64,000 bases of DNA. Origin: Alicyclobacillus pomorum DSM 14955 (GTDB taxonomy: Bacteria; Bacillota; Bacilli; Alicyclobacillales; Alicyclobacillaceae). The position numbers and the translations under genes were made by a program. The notes beneath the pieces were generated by a model. It did no database searches, was not told the origin of the DNA, and saw only the letters and a list, made by a program, of their open reading frames with translations. Positions 41,993-51,613 of this stretch are shown here, in pieces (the first letter of the stretch is position 1; the number at the start of each line of letters is the position of its first letter). The stretch covers positions 144,744 through 208,743 of the forward strand of contig NZ_AXAR01000006.1 in NCBI RefSeq assembly GCF_000472905.1, in the 5' to 3' direction.

Positions 41993-42064
41993 GCATCACC
42001 ACGCACAGATAACACGATTCGTAGCCAGTGGAAAGCCATCGCGGAAACGGAGGGAGTGTCGTCA

Positions 42065-43087
42065 TTGAAACTGCTTGTAACGGGTGGAGCCGGTTTCATT
42101 GGAAGTAACTTTATCCGCCACATCCTACAAACATATCCGGATTACGTCGTTGTGAATTTAGATAAGCCGACATACGCCGGAAATTTAGAGTCCCTATCGG
42201 ATGTGGAAAACCACCCCAACTATCGTGTGATTTTTGGTGATATTACCAATCCAGCGGATGTCGAAACAGCCTTTCAAAGCCGCGTTGACGTGGTCGTTCA
42301 TTTTGCTGCCGAGTCCCACGTAGATAAGAGTATCCTAAATCCCGGTGTGTTTGTCCACACCAACGTTGTGGGGACACAATGCCTTCTCGAATATGCCAGA
42401 AGGTATGGGGTTCAGAAATTTGTACAAATTTCGACCGACGAAGTATATGGGACCCTCGGACAAACTGGGAATTTTACGGAGGATACGCCACTACAACCGA
42501 ATAGTCCCTACTCAGCGAGTAAAGCGAGTGCGGATCTGTTGGTCCGTGCTTATCATGAGACGTTTGGGCTACCAGTAAACATCACGCGGTGCTCCAATAA
42601 CTACGGACCGTATCAATTTCCGGAAAAGCTCATTCCATTAACCATTATCCGGGCGATGAACGGCCAGTCCATCCCCGTGTACGGAGATGGGCTACAGATT
42701 CGTGACTGGTTACATGTGGACGATCACTGCCGCGCCATCGACCTGGTCATCCATCATGGAGTTGCCGGTGAAATATATAACATTGGTTGCAATAATGAAT
42801 GGACAAATATAGATGTCGTCAAGCAAATCCTACACGAGCTCAACCAACCAGATGATTTAATCCATTTTGTGAAGGATCGACCAGGGCACGATCGGCGCTA
42901 CGCGATGGATGCTAGTAAACTCAAGCGTGACCTCGGTTGGACTCCGTCCATTGGTTTTGAGAAAGGGTTAGCCGACACGGTTCAGTGGTACCTGCATCAC
43001 GATGCCTGGTGGAAACGAGTTCTCACTGGTGAGTATCGATCATATCTGGCCGTTCAATATGGTGAGAGATTGGATGGTCAGCTATGA
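42065..43087 (+). CDS. rmlB: dTDP-glucose 4,6-dehydratase
   Basis: A 340-aa extended [19 protein letters not shown] at the N-terminus, [12 protein letters not shown], the catalytic Asp-Glu-x-Tyr in STDEVYG, Tyr and Lys in SPYSASKAS, and the dTDP-binding [15 protein letters not shown] block are all diagnostic. The TTG at 42065, 8 nt after GGAGGGAG, is preferred to a GTG at 42056 that lies in the ribosome site. Its stop overlaps the next ATG by 4 bp. Converts dTDP-glucose to dTDP-4-keto-6-deoxyglucose. Confidence 0.92.
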   Translation: MKLLVTGGAGFIGSNFIRHILQTYPDYVVVNLDKPTYAGNLESLSDVENHPNYRVIFGDITNPADVETAFQSRVDVVVHFAAESHVDKSILNPGVFVHTNVVGTQCLLEYARRYGVQKFVQISTDEVYGTLGQTGNFTEDTPLQPNSPYSASKASADLLVRAYHETFGLPVNITRCSNNYGPYQFPEKLIPLTIIRAMNGQSIPVYGDGLQIRDWLHVDDHCRAIDLVIHHGVAGEIYNIGCNNEWTNIDVVKQILHELNQPDDLIHFVKDRPGHDRRYAMDASKLKRDLGWTPSIGFEKGLADTVQWYLHHDAWWKRVLTGEYRSYLAVQYGERLDGQL

Positions 43088-43941
43088 AGCTACTATTAAC
43101 TGGAGCTGGAGGACAGCTTGGAAAGGAAATGATCCATATCTGTGCGGGACAGAGTGACGTTGCACTATGTCCGCTGTCTCGCCATGAACTTGATATTTCG
43201 AACCGAGATCACGTCATTCGCACAGTTGCAGACATAAAACCCGATGTCATCCTCAATGCATCTGCTTATACAAAGGTAGACCAGGCCGAGACAGATAGAG
43301 AAGCCGCATTTCAAGTGAATGCACTCGGTTCACAATACCTTGCTGAAGCGGCTCGTGATTTCGATTGCAAGCTGTGTCACATCAGTACGGACTACGTATT
43401 TGATGGGAAAAGCAACCGACCGTATGAGGAAGACGACCGCACGAATCCAATGACCGTATATGGTCATTCGAAAGCACTCGGCGAGACGTACGTCCGTCAA
43501 ATCTGCCTCAAACACTTCATCGTGCGAACATCGTGGTTATACAGTGCATACGGATCCAATTTTGTTCACACGATGTTGCGCCTGGGGAACAACCCGGATA
43601 TCGAAAGCGTGCGAGTGGTGAAAGATCAAACCGGATCACCGACCTGGACATTCGATCTCGCCCGCTGCCTACTACAATTGGTTCGAACGGAAGCCTATGG
43701 GACCTATCACGTTTCTAATACTGGATGGACCACATGGTACGAGTTTGCAAAAGAAATTTTCCGGAATGCCCAGATTGACAAGCCTGTGGTCCCTGTCCAT
43801 ACCTCTGAATTCCCTCGACCGGCTCCTCGACCAACCTACTCTGTTCTCAGTTCAAAAAAGCTCATAGAACGGGGATTTCAACCACTCCGGTCTTGGAACG
43901 CTGCCTTGACAGCGTATTTCCAGTCTATCAAGGGGGAGTGA
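43084..43941 (+). CDS. rmlD: dTDP-4-dehydrorhamnose reductase
   Basis: A 285-aa SDR that makes dTDP-L-rhamnose in the last step. GAGGQLGKE binds [24 protein letters not shown] and the Tyr/Lys pair in YGHSKALGE are family blocks, with [14 protein letters not shown] following. ATGA overlap with rmlB implies translational coupling. The order rmlA-B-D-C equals that of Bacillus subtilis spsIJKL, which supports a spore-surface rather than general O-antigen role. Confidence 0.92.
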   Translation: MKLLLTGAGGQLGKEMIHICAGQSDVALCPLSRHELDISNRDHVIRTVADIKPDVILNASAYTKVDQAETDREAAFQVNALGSQYLAEAARDFDCKLCHISTDYVFDGKSNRPYEEDDRTNPMTVYGHSKALGETYVRQICLKHFIVRTSWLYSAYGSNFVHTMLRLGNNPDIESVRVVKDQTGSPTWTFDLARCLLQLVRTEAYGTYHVSNTGWTTWYEFAKEIFRNAQIDKPVVPVHTSEFPRPAPRPTYSVLSSKKLIERGFQPLRSWNAALTAYFQSIKGE

Positions 43942-43945
43942 CCAC

Positions 43946-44497
43946 ATGAAAGTCATTGACGAATGTTTGAATGGTGTGAAGTTACTTGAGCCTGTCGTAC
44001 ACAGCGACGACCGCGGTTTTTTCATTGAGAGTTATAGCCAATCTACATTTCATCAGCTTGGTATTTCGTTTCATCCCGTTCAGGACAATCATTCTCTCTC
44101 AAAGCAAGCGGGAACCTTGCGAGGCTTACACTTTCAGTTGCCACCGTTTGAGCAGGCAAAATTGGTGCGTGTGCTGCGCGGAGCCATTTATGATGTCGTT
44201 GTCGATATCCGTCCCGACTCCTCCACATTTGGACAATGGTACGGTTATCACGTTTCGAGCGACAATCGGTATCTCCTGTTTGTGCCGAACGGTTTTGCGC
44301 ACGGCTTTTGCACATTGGTTGAGAACACAGAGGTGTTCTATAAGGTTGACGCACCTTATTCGCCCCAGCACGATGCCGGTATTCTCTGGTCAGATCCTAA
44401 ACTCGGAATCGACTGGCCGCCCGGAGACAAGATTCTTTCAAAGAAAGATTCACTTCTTCCATCCTTCTCTGAATGGCTACAACGCGGAGAATTCTAA
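43946..44497 (+). CDS. rmlC: dTDP-4-dehydrorhamnose 3,5-epimerase
   Basis: A 183-aa cupin-fold epimerase. The catalytic His in LRGLHFQ, the DIRPDS turn, FVPNGFAHGFCTL and YSPQHDAGILWSDP are diagnostic; the His-Asp dyad and the Tyr in the VFYKVDAPYS block are present. ATG lies 4 bp after the rmlD stop with GGGGGAGTG just upstream. Ends the dTDP-rhamnose set. Confidence 0.92.
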   Translation: MKVIDECLNGVKLLEPVVHSDDRGFFIESYSQSTFHQLGISFHPVQDNHSLSKQAGTLRGLHFQLPPFEQAKLVRVLRGAIYDVVVDIRPDSSTFGQWYGYHVSSDNRYLLFVPNGFAHGFCTLVENTEVFYKVDAPYSPQHDAGILWSDPKLGIDWPPGDKILSKKDSLLPSFSEWLQRGEF

Positions 44498-44573
44498 ATT
44501 AATGGGTCATGCATGAGAGGCTTCTTACCACGTATGTATGAGATTATTCCTCTTAGAAAGGAAGCGGTCACCG

Positions 44574-44726
44574 ATGACGCAGGAGAGATCCCCGTTTGCC
44601 GATGAACGGAGCGGATTGGAGCAGACGAGTTCATGGGACATTCACGTGAGGGGTGGATACCAGGAACGAAAACCATCAGATCCCATCACAGAACTGCTCA
44701 ACGAGCATTTGAACAACCTGGATTGA
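44574..44726 (+). CDS. Small hydrophilic protein, 50 aa, unknown
   Basis: Short ORF MTQERSPFADERSG... with many charged residues and no membrane segment; the C-terminus (PITELLNEHLNNLD) looks helical. AAAGGAAGCGG lies 7 nt upstream of the ATG; an upstream in-frame ATG at 44538 is less well placed. It follows rmlC by 76 bp. No family recognised; small acid-soluble or spore proteins of this size exist but no motif links it to them. Confidence 0.5.
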   Translation: MTQERSPFADERSGLEQTSSWDIHVRGGYQERKPSDPITELLNEHLNNLD

Positions 44727-44735
44727 TGCACAATT

Positions 44736-44766
44736 TTTACACAAATTTTCCTCTGCCATGTACAAT
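44736..44766 (+). promoter_or_regulatory. Possible sigma-A promoter for the GNAT gene
   Basis: TTTACA (44736-44741), 19-nt spacer, TACAAT (44761-44766), 64 bp before the GNAT start. The spacer is longer than ideal. Confidence 0.4.
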
Positions 44767-44829
44767 CATTCAAGAGTCATAAGTATACGGCGGTGACCGC
44801 TCGCGTTCGTACATGGAGGGAAAACGGAC

Positions 44830-45687
44830 ATGTCGCGTAGTTTGTGCATGGGCAGTATCAACAAGGAGCATGCCCATCTTTTGCAACAGCTCACGCAACG
44901 CATTGGATGGAACTTCACGTCCGAGCAGGTCAACATGTTCCTGAGCGTCAAGGGGACTTGGGTTGGACATTGGCTGGAAGATGAACTCGTATCCAGCGCT
45001 GCATTGTTTCAATACGGACAGAAACTCTCTTCTTTAGGCATTGTCATGGTAGACCCCAATCATCGCGGAAAGGGCCTCGGTAAACAGGCCGTACAACAGT
45101 GTCTGGATGTGGCCGCGCAGACGGGCTCTCCGGTCACGCTCGTTGCGACTGCGGAGGGATACCCATTATACAAAAGATTGGGCTTTCAAACGATGGGTCA
45201 GATACACCGGTTCGAGCGAATCCAGACTGAGAACGATGTGCACCCTATCGAAGCTAAAGACATTCTACCGGTTATTGTCAATGATTTGGAAGACCTGACT
45301 CTGCTGGACGAAATTGTGATTGGAGCAAACCGTAAGGATGTGTACCGGATACTGTTGCAAAACATCGACCGTGCGTTCAAGATTCGTGACACATGTGGTG
45401 ATCTGCAGGGCTTTGGCCTGGCTCTCCGCAAACACAACGTACTCGCCGTGGATCCCCTAATGGCCACGAGCCCTGATGTGGCCAGGGGACTTGTGGAGGC
45501 CCTGGCGTCGTCCTGGGATGGAATCGTACGAATCGATGTACCAGGCGAACAAACGTGGTTTATGGCACTGCTCAAGGAGCACGGGTTCCAGGAGACGATG
45601 GTTTCACCCGTGATGATGATCCACGGAGACCGGTTGCCGGGCCAACGCGAGCAACTGTTCGGGATTGCTGATCCGGCGCTCGGCTAG
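44830..45687 (+). CDS. GNAT-family N-acetyltransferase
   Basis: A 285-aa protein with a GNAT core in its first half: GIVMVDPNHRGKGLGKQAV (about 78-96) is the acetyl-CoA-binding R/Q-x-x-G-x-G/A motif, and YPLYKRLGFQTMGQ the motif B end. A second, GNAT-like half follows (DLQGFGLALRKHNVLAVDPLMA), giving the tandem form in which only the first copy binds CoA well. ATG after TGGAGGGAAAA. Target unknown. Its last four bases overlap the end of the convergent Sir2 gene. Confidence 0.85.
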   Translation: MSRSLCMGSINKEHAHLLQQLTQRIGWNFTSEQVNMFLSVKGTWVGHWLEDELVSSAALFQYGQKLSSLGIVMVDPNHRGKGLGKQAVQQCLDVAAQTGSPVTLVATAEGYPLYKRLGFQTMGQIHRFERIQTENDVHPIEAKDILPVIVNDLEDLTLLDEIVIGANRKDVYRILLQNIDRAFKIRDTCGDLQGFGLALRKHNVLAVDPLMATSPDVARGLVEALASSWDGIVRIDVPGEQTWFMALLKEHGFQETMVSPVMMIHGDRLPGQREQLFGIADPALG

Positions 45688-46436
45688 AACACTGGGAACA
45701 CCTGCGGCAGAACCTCGCCGATTTTGCCCCGGATGACCACTTCAGCATGCCCATCAATGTAGGTTTCTTCTAGGTTTACAACCGCAATGGGCACCCCCGC
45801 TGCGCGCGCGTAGTTCGGCAATTCGGCCACGGGATCCACCATTAACGACGTGCCGAGCACGAGGAACAAATCACACCTCGCGGCAGCTAAGATGGCGCGC
45901 TCCAAATGTCGGACCTGCTGTCCGAAGAGCACGGTGTCCGGGTGTAAGACGGCTCTGCACTCGCCCCCTTTCGCGTTCTCCCAACGGCAGGTTGGCACCT
46001 CTTGTGCGAGAATGTCGTCCAAGCCGTAACTTTGCATGCAAGCAGGACACTCAGCCTTGCGGACGCTGCCGTGCAGTTCAAACACGGTGGTGCTTCCGGC
46101 GAGCTGGTGCAGTCCATCCACGTTCTGCGTGAACACCGCCACTTGCTTGCCCATGCGTTCTAACGCCGCAAGTGCGCGATGACCGGCGTTGGGCTCCGCC
46201 CTTAAATACTCCGGGCGCATGAACACCTGTTTAAACTTCGGCCAAAACGCTTGTGGAAAGCGTCGCAGATACGAATCCGACATCGCATGCACCAACGCTT
46301 CGTCCTGCCATACGCCTGCGTCTGAGCGAAAGTCGGGAATCCCGGATTCCGTGCTCATCCCAGCCCCCGTCAGGACGACGATGTTTGAAGCGTTTTCAAT
46401 CAATTTCTGGAAAACCGACATGGATTGCGCTGTCAT
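45684..46436 (-). CDS. cobB: Sir2-family NAD-dependent protein deacylase
   Basis: A 250-aa sirtuin. GAGMSTESGIPDFRS binds NAD, TQNVDGLH and the catalytic His in ELHGSV follow, and a zinc module has CPAC and later Cys residues around CRWENAKGGEC. LGTSLMVDPVAELP and VVNLEET finish the Rossmann fold. The ATG at 46436 has GAGGAG 7 nt upstream; the longer frame to 46451 is not needed. It is divergent from a Pat-type acetyltransferase, so the pair probably sets reversible lysine acylation of acyl-CoA synthetases. Confidence 0.9.
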   Translation of the reverse strand: MTAQSMSVFQKLIENASNIVVLTGAGMSTESGIPDFRSDAGVWQDEALVHAMSDSYLRRFPQAFWPKFKQVFMRPEYLRAEPNAGHRALAALERMGKQVAVFTQNVDGLHQLAGSTTVFELHGSVRKAECPACMQSYGLDDILAQEVPTCRWENAKGGECRAVLHPDTVLFGQQVRHLERAILAAARCDLFLVLGTSLMVDPVAELPNYARAAGVPIAVVNLEETYIDGHAEVVIRGKIGEVLPQVFPVF

Positions 46437-46616
46437 AGCTGTTCTCCTCACGCCCGCCGAACCAATCTAGCGAAATTTTCAAATCGATTGAGTAAAGAGA
46501 AACCTAATGAAACCATACCACACCACGCAGCATTTTTGTCAGATACTTTCGACGAGCGCCCCCTCCTCGCGGTACAATGTACGCAGCAGAAACACCGGTG
46601 TACAGGGGGATGGAGA

Positions 46617-48995
46617 ATGACGCGGATCATCTTGCGGGACGGCAAAGTGGCGGAGTTGCGGCGAGCGAAGAAGGACGCGGAAGATCATGCGCTGGTCAAA
46701 GCGCTCTTCAACCGAGCCTCCGCGGATAGTTTGTACTTTCGGTTTTTCCACACCGTCCGCGAAGTGAGTGATTCCGTGATTGATGACATGCTCGGCGGAA
46801 ACGGAAAAGATCAGTTGTCTTTGCTGTGCTTGGCCGGAGACAAGGCGCTCGGGATTGGTACGTACGTCAGGGTGAGCGAGGATACCGCGGAAGTGGCGTT
46901 CCTCGTCGACGACGAACTGCACGGCAAGGGGTTTGGCACCCTGCTCCTGGAACACCTCGCCCAGGAAGCGTGGCACTACGGATTCAAGCAGTTTGAAGCG
47001 TTCGTCATCGACGGAAATTACAAGATGCTGCAGGTCTTCCGCTCGAGCGGCTACGAGCTGCGCCAAACCAGCGAAACCGGCAACATGCACCTCGTCCTCC
47101 CGTTGACGCACACGGATCGCGTCCGCTCTCTGCGAGCGAGCCGCGAGAAGTTGGCCACACAGGCATCGCTGACGCCGTTCTTTACTCCGAAATCTGTGGC
47201 GGTGATTGGTGCCTCGCGCGATCCGCACGGACTCGGCCACCTGGTCTTCCGCAACATCCTGAACGGCGGCTTCCAAGGTACCGTGTACCCCATCAACCCG
47301 AGTGCACAGACCGTGGCGTCGGTCCGCGCCTACGCCACGCTCAAGGACCTGCCCGAGCCCATCGACTTGGCCGTCATCGTGGTGCCTGCGTCGGAAGTGC
47401 TGGATGTGGTCGACCAGTGCGTGGAAGCGCAGGTAGGCGCCGTGATGATTCTCAGCGCCGGTTTCGCCGAGCGCGGTGCCGAAGGCGCACAGCTGCAACA
47501 GGAGGTGGTGCGCCGCCTGCGCCACGGTGGCTGCCGCTTAATCGGTCCCAACTCCCTCGGTCTTGTCAACACGGTGTCGGATGTGCAGCTGAATGCGAGT
47601 TTTGCCAGTCACATTCCATCCACACAGGGGCTGTCCATCGCCAGCCAATCTGGTGCGCTTGGCATTGCCATCCTCGAGTACGCCAGCCGCATTGGCGTTG
47701 GCGTGACGCACTTTGTGAGCATGGGCAACAAGGCGGACGTCTCCAGCAACGACCTGATTCAATACTGGGAAGACGATCCCGCCACCCGCTTGATAGCCTT
47801 GTACATCGAATCGTTCGGCAACCCGCGCAAGTTCTCGAGACTGGCTCGGCGCATCACGCGGAAGAAGCCCATCCTGGTGGTAAAAGGTGCGCAGTCGCCA
47901 CTGACCCGCAGCATCTCGGGCACGGCAATGATGCCGTCCTCCGCCTCCGAGGGCGTGGTAGACGCGCTGTTTCAACAGACCGGCGTCATTCGCCTCGACA
48001 CCTTGCAGGAGATGTTCGACGTGGCCGCATTGCTGGCCAACCAACCGTTGCCGCGCGGACGCCGCGTCGCGATTGTGACCAACTCCGCGGGGGGTGCTGT
48101 CATCACCGCCGACGCACTGCTGAAGGAGCACCTGAATTTCGTGCACCCCGTGATTGACCTTGGCTTCAACGCGCTGGCCGAAGGCTACCGTGAAGTCCTC
48201 CCGCAAGTCTTGCGAGACGACACCGTAGACACGGTGGTGGTTTTGTATGTGCCCGTCGGTGTCTCAGACCAGGACGCCATCGTCACTGCGATTGCCGAAG
48301 CTGTGGACGAAGTAGCGAGCGAGGGCATTGAGCACAAGCCGATTGTCGCCAACTTCCTGACCACCGGAGACTATCTCGTGCACTACATTCACACCAAGAC
48401 TCAGCGGATTCCGGTCTACCCGTTTCCTGAACAGGCCGTCCGCGCGCTGGCTAAGGTGAACGCCTACGCAGACTACCTCGCCAGAGACCGCGGACACATT
48501 CCAGACTTGGCGGGTGCGGACGCCGAACACGCGCGAGCCATCGTTCGCAAGTTCTTGACTGGGGGTCCGCTCCCTGCAGAGGTATGTGACGACGTACTGG
48601 TGGCCATGGGCGTGGAAAATACAGAACTGGCGGCACCGGAGGTGCGTGCGAAAGTACGGATTGACATCACACCGGATCCCCTCTTTGGCCCGGTCATGCG
48701 AGTAGCCCGTTACTTTGAAGGGATGGCTGATGACGATACGCTCCCTCTCCAATCGGTACTGCGGATCACACCCCTCACCAACGTCGACGCGTCGGGCGCC
48801 GTGGAGCACGTCGCGGAATGGTTCCGCGTAAAGGCGGATCCAGAATTGACGGGTTTGACAGACCTGTTGTTACGGCTGTCCCTGCTGGTGGAAGAGGTCC
48901 CGGAAATCACTGAGGTGACCCTGCCCTGTGTGAAAATTGGCGGCGCCGGATATCACTTTGAACAGATTGCGATTCATGTGGCCGATGAGGAATGA
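46617..48995 (+). CDS. Pat-type protein acetyltransferase: GNAT fused to an NDP-forming acyl-CoA synthetase
   Basis: A 792-aa protein. Residues 1-170 form a GNAT acetyltransferase (AFLVDDELHGKGFGTLLLEHL is the CoA loop). From about 185 to the C-terminus runs an inactive or regulatory acyl-CoA synthetase unit: FFTPKSVAVIGASRDPHGLGHLV, LIGPNSLGLVN, IASQSGALG and the AIVTNSAGGAVITADAL block. This fusion order (GNAT first) occurs in some Pat-like enzymes that acetylate acetyl-CoA synthetase. ATG at 46617 follows GGGGGATGG; an open frame extends further upstream but overlaps the Sir2 start. Divergent Sir2 neighbour supports a lysine acylation switch. Confidence 0.88.
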   Translation: MTRIILRDGKVAELRRAKKDAEDHALVKALFNRASADSLYFRFFHTVREVSDSVIDDMLGGNGKDQLSLLCLAGDKALGIGTYVRVSEDTAEVAFLVDDELHGKGFGTLLLEHLAQEAWHYGFKQFEAFVIDGNYKMLQVFRSSGYELRQTSETGNMHLVLPLTHTDRVRSLRASREKLATQASLTPFFTPKSVAVIGASRDPHGLGHLVFRNILNGGFQGTVYPINPSAQTVASVRAYATLKDLPEPIDLAVIVVPASEVLDVVDQCVEAQVGAVMILSAGFAERGAEGAQLQQEVVRRLRHGGCRLIGPNSLGLVNTVSDVQLNASFASHIPSTQGLSIASQSGALGIAILEYASRIGVGVTHFVSMGNKADVSSNDLIQYWEDDPATRLIALYIESFGNPRKFSRLARRITRKKPILVVKGAQSPLTRSISGTAMMPSSASEGVVDALFQQTGVIRLDTLQEMFDVAALLANQPLPRGRRVAIVTNSAGGAVITADALLKEHLNFVHPVIDLGFNALAEGYREVLPQVLRDDTVDTVVVLYVPVGVSDQDAIVTAIAEAVDEVASEGIEHKPIVANFLTTGDYLVHYIHTKTQRIPVYPFPEQAVRALAKVNAYADYLARDRGHIPDLAGADAEHARAIVRKFLTGGPLPAEVCDDVLVAMGVENTELAAPEVRAKVRIDITPDPLFGPVMRVARYFEGMADDDTLPLQSVLRITPLTNVDASGAVEHVAEWFRVKADPELTGLTDLLLRLSLLVEEVPEITEVTLPCVKIGGAGYHFEQIAIHVADEE

Positions 48996-49094
48996 ACGTG
49001 AATCGCGATGGTGTTGGGATGCAAATTCCTGAATACAATCGTCATGTCTTGCATTTGACGTCCGCCAGGGGCGGCGGAACAGGGGGACCCCGAC

Positions 49095-50303
49095 ATGAAG
49101 AAAAGAATCGCTATCTTGGGATGTGGCACAACAGGCATTCACTTGACCTACGAATTGCTCAGCGAGCGACGATACGATGTGACCATCTTTACTCCTCAAT
49201 CGAGTGAAGAAGTCCGTTCAGGAAGAATTCGCTCGACTCAGGTTCATTTTTCATCGACCATCGCCAGAGAGCATCGTTATCACATGCCAGAATGGCCGAA
49301 TGCACAAGAACTACATGCGGTTCATGTTTCCGTCGGCGGACATACGCTCTTTGCCGGTCCGCTGGATAAACCGGCTTACTCCGTGGATCAGCGCTTGTAC
49401 TTCTCTAAGTGTATGCACCATCTGGAACGACAAGGGGTACGCTTTGTTTACGACAAGGTGTCTTTCGATGACCTTTCGCGACTGGTTGAGCAGTTTGATT
49501 TAGTTGTAGATTGCACCGGGCGTGCCGGTCCCGTGGCTCCATTTCCGCTAGATTCCTCCCTGTCGCCACTTTCGTCCCCACTTCGCAAGTGCAACGTTGG
49601 ATACTTCCTCGGCGTGAAAACTGCAGAACCCATAGGCATCATCGCTCATATCATTCCTGGAGAAGGTGAACTGTTTGAAATTCCAGCGCTGACCGAACGC
49701 GGACCCGTAACGATATTATTTGTTGAGGCGATTCCTGGGAGAAAGCTGGATGTCTTTGATAAAACCCAAAATGCCCATGATTTCTGCTCCATCATATTGA
49801 ACCTGACAGAATCTTTTTTTCCAGAAATACGTGAGAGAATCAATGTGTCACAGTTCCGTTTGTGTGACGAGCTCGCCTACTTGCGTGTCGCGATTCGGCC
49901 GAAAGTACATACTCCTTACTGTACAGTGAATGGTAAATGGGTCGTTGGTTGCGGAGACAGTGTGGTTTTAAATGATCCGATTACCGGACAAGGAGACAAC
50001 ACATGCTCTTACATGACCGAAGCACTCTTTTTTGCATTAATGGAAGATATCGATTCAACATGGGACGAATCGACGTTTCAAAGATATTGGGACACGACGA
50101 AACCTTATGTAAGACACGTGGTCGGTTGGAGTCACGCGATGATGCAGCCATTGCCGAAGCCCATCCTAGATATGATCATGAAAGGCAGTGAAAATCCCGC
50201 CGTTGCAAGGCGCATTGCCAACTGGTTTCGCATTCCTTCCTCCGCGTACAATGATTTTTTCCACGAAAATGACATGCATCAAAACACGTGGGGCGAAAAG
50301 TAA
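49095..50303 (+). CDS. Styrene-monooxygenase-like (StyA/IndA) FAD protein
   Basis: A 402-aa group E flavin monooxygenase-type protein. IAILGCGTTGIHLTYEL is the FAD-binding start, LVVDCTGRAGPVA and GCGDSVVLNDPITGQGDNTCSYMTEAL are StyA-specific blocks (Asp, Pro, GQG near the flavin). Such enzymes epoxidise alkenes or oxidise indole using FADH2 from a separate reductase. No reductase gene (StyB) is adjacent; an FMN reductase lies 11 kb away. ATG has no ideal site, with GGGGGACCC nearby. A terminator follows. Substrate unknown. Confidence 0.78.
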   Translation: MKKRIAILGCGTTGIHLTYELLSERRYDVTIFTPQSSEEVRSGRIRSTQVHFSSTIAREHRYHMPEWPNAQELHAVHVSVGGHTLFAGPLDKPAYSVDQRLYFSKCMHHLERQGVRFVYDKVSFDDLSRLVEQFDLVVDCTGRAGPVAPFPLDSSLSPLSSPLRKCNVGYFLGVKTAEPIGIIAHIIPGEGELFEIPALTERGPVTILFVEAIPGRKLDVFDKTQNAHDFCSIILNLTESFFPEIRERINVSQFRLCDELAYLRVAIRPKVHTPYCTVNGKWVVGCGDSVVLNDPITGQGDNTCSYMTEALFFALMEDIDSTWDESTFQRYWDTTKPYVRHVVGWSHAMMQPLPKPILDMIMKGSENPAVARRIANWFRIPSSAYNDFFHENDMHQNTWGEK

Positions 50304-50320
50304 AAACGCCCTCGAAATGA

Positions 50321-50358
50321 ACGACACCCCCCTGTGAATCGCTCTCTGGGGGTGTCGT
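50321..50358. terminator. Terminator between convergent StyA-like and dioxygenase genes
   Basis: Stem ACGACACCCCC / GGGGGTGTCGT (11 bp) with a 16-nt loop, 17 bp after the StyA-like stop codon. Confidence 0.65.
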
Positions 50359-50396
50359 CGAATGACGGCATTCATCAGTGCTGTGATTTTTGTGGC

Positions 50397-51173
50397 TCAA
50401 CCAAACTGCCACACACTGTGGCTGAGGCTACCGTAGCGATAGCTGCGATGCAATAAGGTGGCCTTGCGTGCATCATCCGCCGCGCCCATGGCATAGAAAA
50501 TCGGAATGAAATGCTCATTGCCATAAGCGGGCACTGCGAGCCTTGCGTTGGGCGCTGTGGATTCATACTTGAACAGTGCATCCAAATCCCAAGTCTTCAA
50601 GTGCCGTTCCAACCACTCGTCGAAACCAAGCGCCCATTCGTGAACGACATTTTCCCGCCATTCTAAGGCGCGCAAATTGTGAACCGTACCGCCACTGCCG
50701 ATGATGAGCACGTCTTTTTCCCGTAACGCAGACAAAGCCTTTCCGATGCTGTACTGGTCTTCGGGTTGAAGACGTGGATTGACCGACATCGCAACGACGG
50801 GAATGTCGGCATTCGGGTACAACAACCGCAGCACAACCCAAGCCCCGTGATCCAATCCTCGATTCGTTTCAACTTCGAAAGGTATCTCGTATTTCCTAAA
50901 TAATTCCTCAATGTCGTGCGCAATCGTCTGACTGCCCTTTGCTGGATATTGAATTTGATACAGGGCGTCCGGAAACCCACCAAAATCATGGATGGTCTGA
51001 TACTCGTCGATTTCGCTGACCTTCTGAGTCGCAGACTCCCAGTGGGCAGAAAACAATACCACGGCTTTGGGCTGCGGCAAGGTTTGACCCAATTGACCCA
51101 AAAACTGCGTATACTCATTGTCCTCTATGGCAAGAAGCGGCGCCCCGTGGGCAATGAAGAACGACGGAATCAT
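50397..51173 (-). CDS. DODA-type (class III extradiol) ring-opening dioxygenase
   Basis: A 258-aa enzyme of the YgiD/LigB-like group. The metal ligands are expected at FIAHGAP (about residue 9) and SAHWES (about 44), with GLDHGAWVVLRLLYP and SGGTVHNL forming later conserved sites. These cleave catechol-type rings or similar. The ATG at 51173 has GGTGAG 5 nt upstream. Follows the DoxX gene by 21 bp on the same strand. This pairing is common in thiol and quinone stress operons of Bacillota; a detoxification role is inference. Confidence 0.85.
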   Translation of the reverse strand: MIPSFFIAHGAPLLAIEDNEYTQFLGQLGQTLPQPKAVVLFSAHWESATQKVSEIDEYQTIHDFGGFPDALYQIQYPAKGSQTIAHDIEELFRKYEIPFEVETNRGLDHGAWVVLRLLYPNADIPVVAMSVNPRLQPEDQYSIGKALSALREKDVLIIGSGGTVHNLRALEWRENVVHEWALGFDEWLERHLKTWDLDALFKYESTAPNARLAVPAYGNEHFIPIFYAMGAADDARKATLLHRSYRYGSLSHSVWQFG

Positions 51174-51194
51174 CTGCACTCACCATCCCTTCGA

Positions 51195-51584
51195 TTACCC
51201 TAGATGGATGGAATACGCACCTGGCCCCACAAGTGCAACGCCAATCGCCACCGCAATGAGAATCAGGTTGTATTCAAAACCATTCTGTGTCACCCAGTAA
51301 CCATTCTTCCCATGAACCGTAAAAATTGCGACCAACATGGTCAACACAATCAGTGCAGCGGCAATCGGAAGCCACAATCCGGCAGCAAACAGAAGCCCAC
51401 CGACGATTTCTGACAACGCGGCCAAGAACGCCATCAACATGCCAGGCTTGATCCCTATGGATTCGAGCCATCCCGCGGTTCCCTTAAGACCGTGTCCCCC
51501 AAACCAACCAAACATCTTCTGCGCGCCATGTCCTGCAAATGTGAGACCGACAACGAGACGAATGAGCAACAAACCAACATTCAT
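51195..51584 (-). CDS. DoxX-family membrane protein
   Basis: A 129-aa protein with four hydrophobic helices. LLLIRLVVGLTFAGHGAQKMFGWFGG at the N-terminus is the DoxX signature, and MAFLAALSEIVGGLLFAAGLW follows. Related proteins (MhqP, CatD) are induced by quinones and diamide in Bacillus. ATG has AGGTGAACATCG upstream. First gene of the two-gene unit; the upstream region has a promoter overlapped by possible repressor sites. Confidence 0.88.
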   Translation of the reverse strand: MNVGLLLIRLVVGLTFAGHGAQKMFGWFGGHGLKGTAGWLESIGIKPGMLMAFLAALSEIVGGLLFAAGLWLPIAAALIVLTMLVAIFTVHGKNGYWVTQNGFEYNLILIAVAIGVALVGPGAYSIHLG

Positions 51585-51613
51585 CGATGTTCACCTTCCA
51601 CCTCTTATGATTT

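Noticed and set aside
46539..47525. Antisense ORF within the Pat-type gene
   Set aside because: Shadow frame, Arg/His-rich, no ribosome site.
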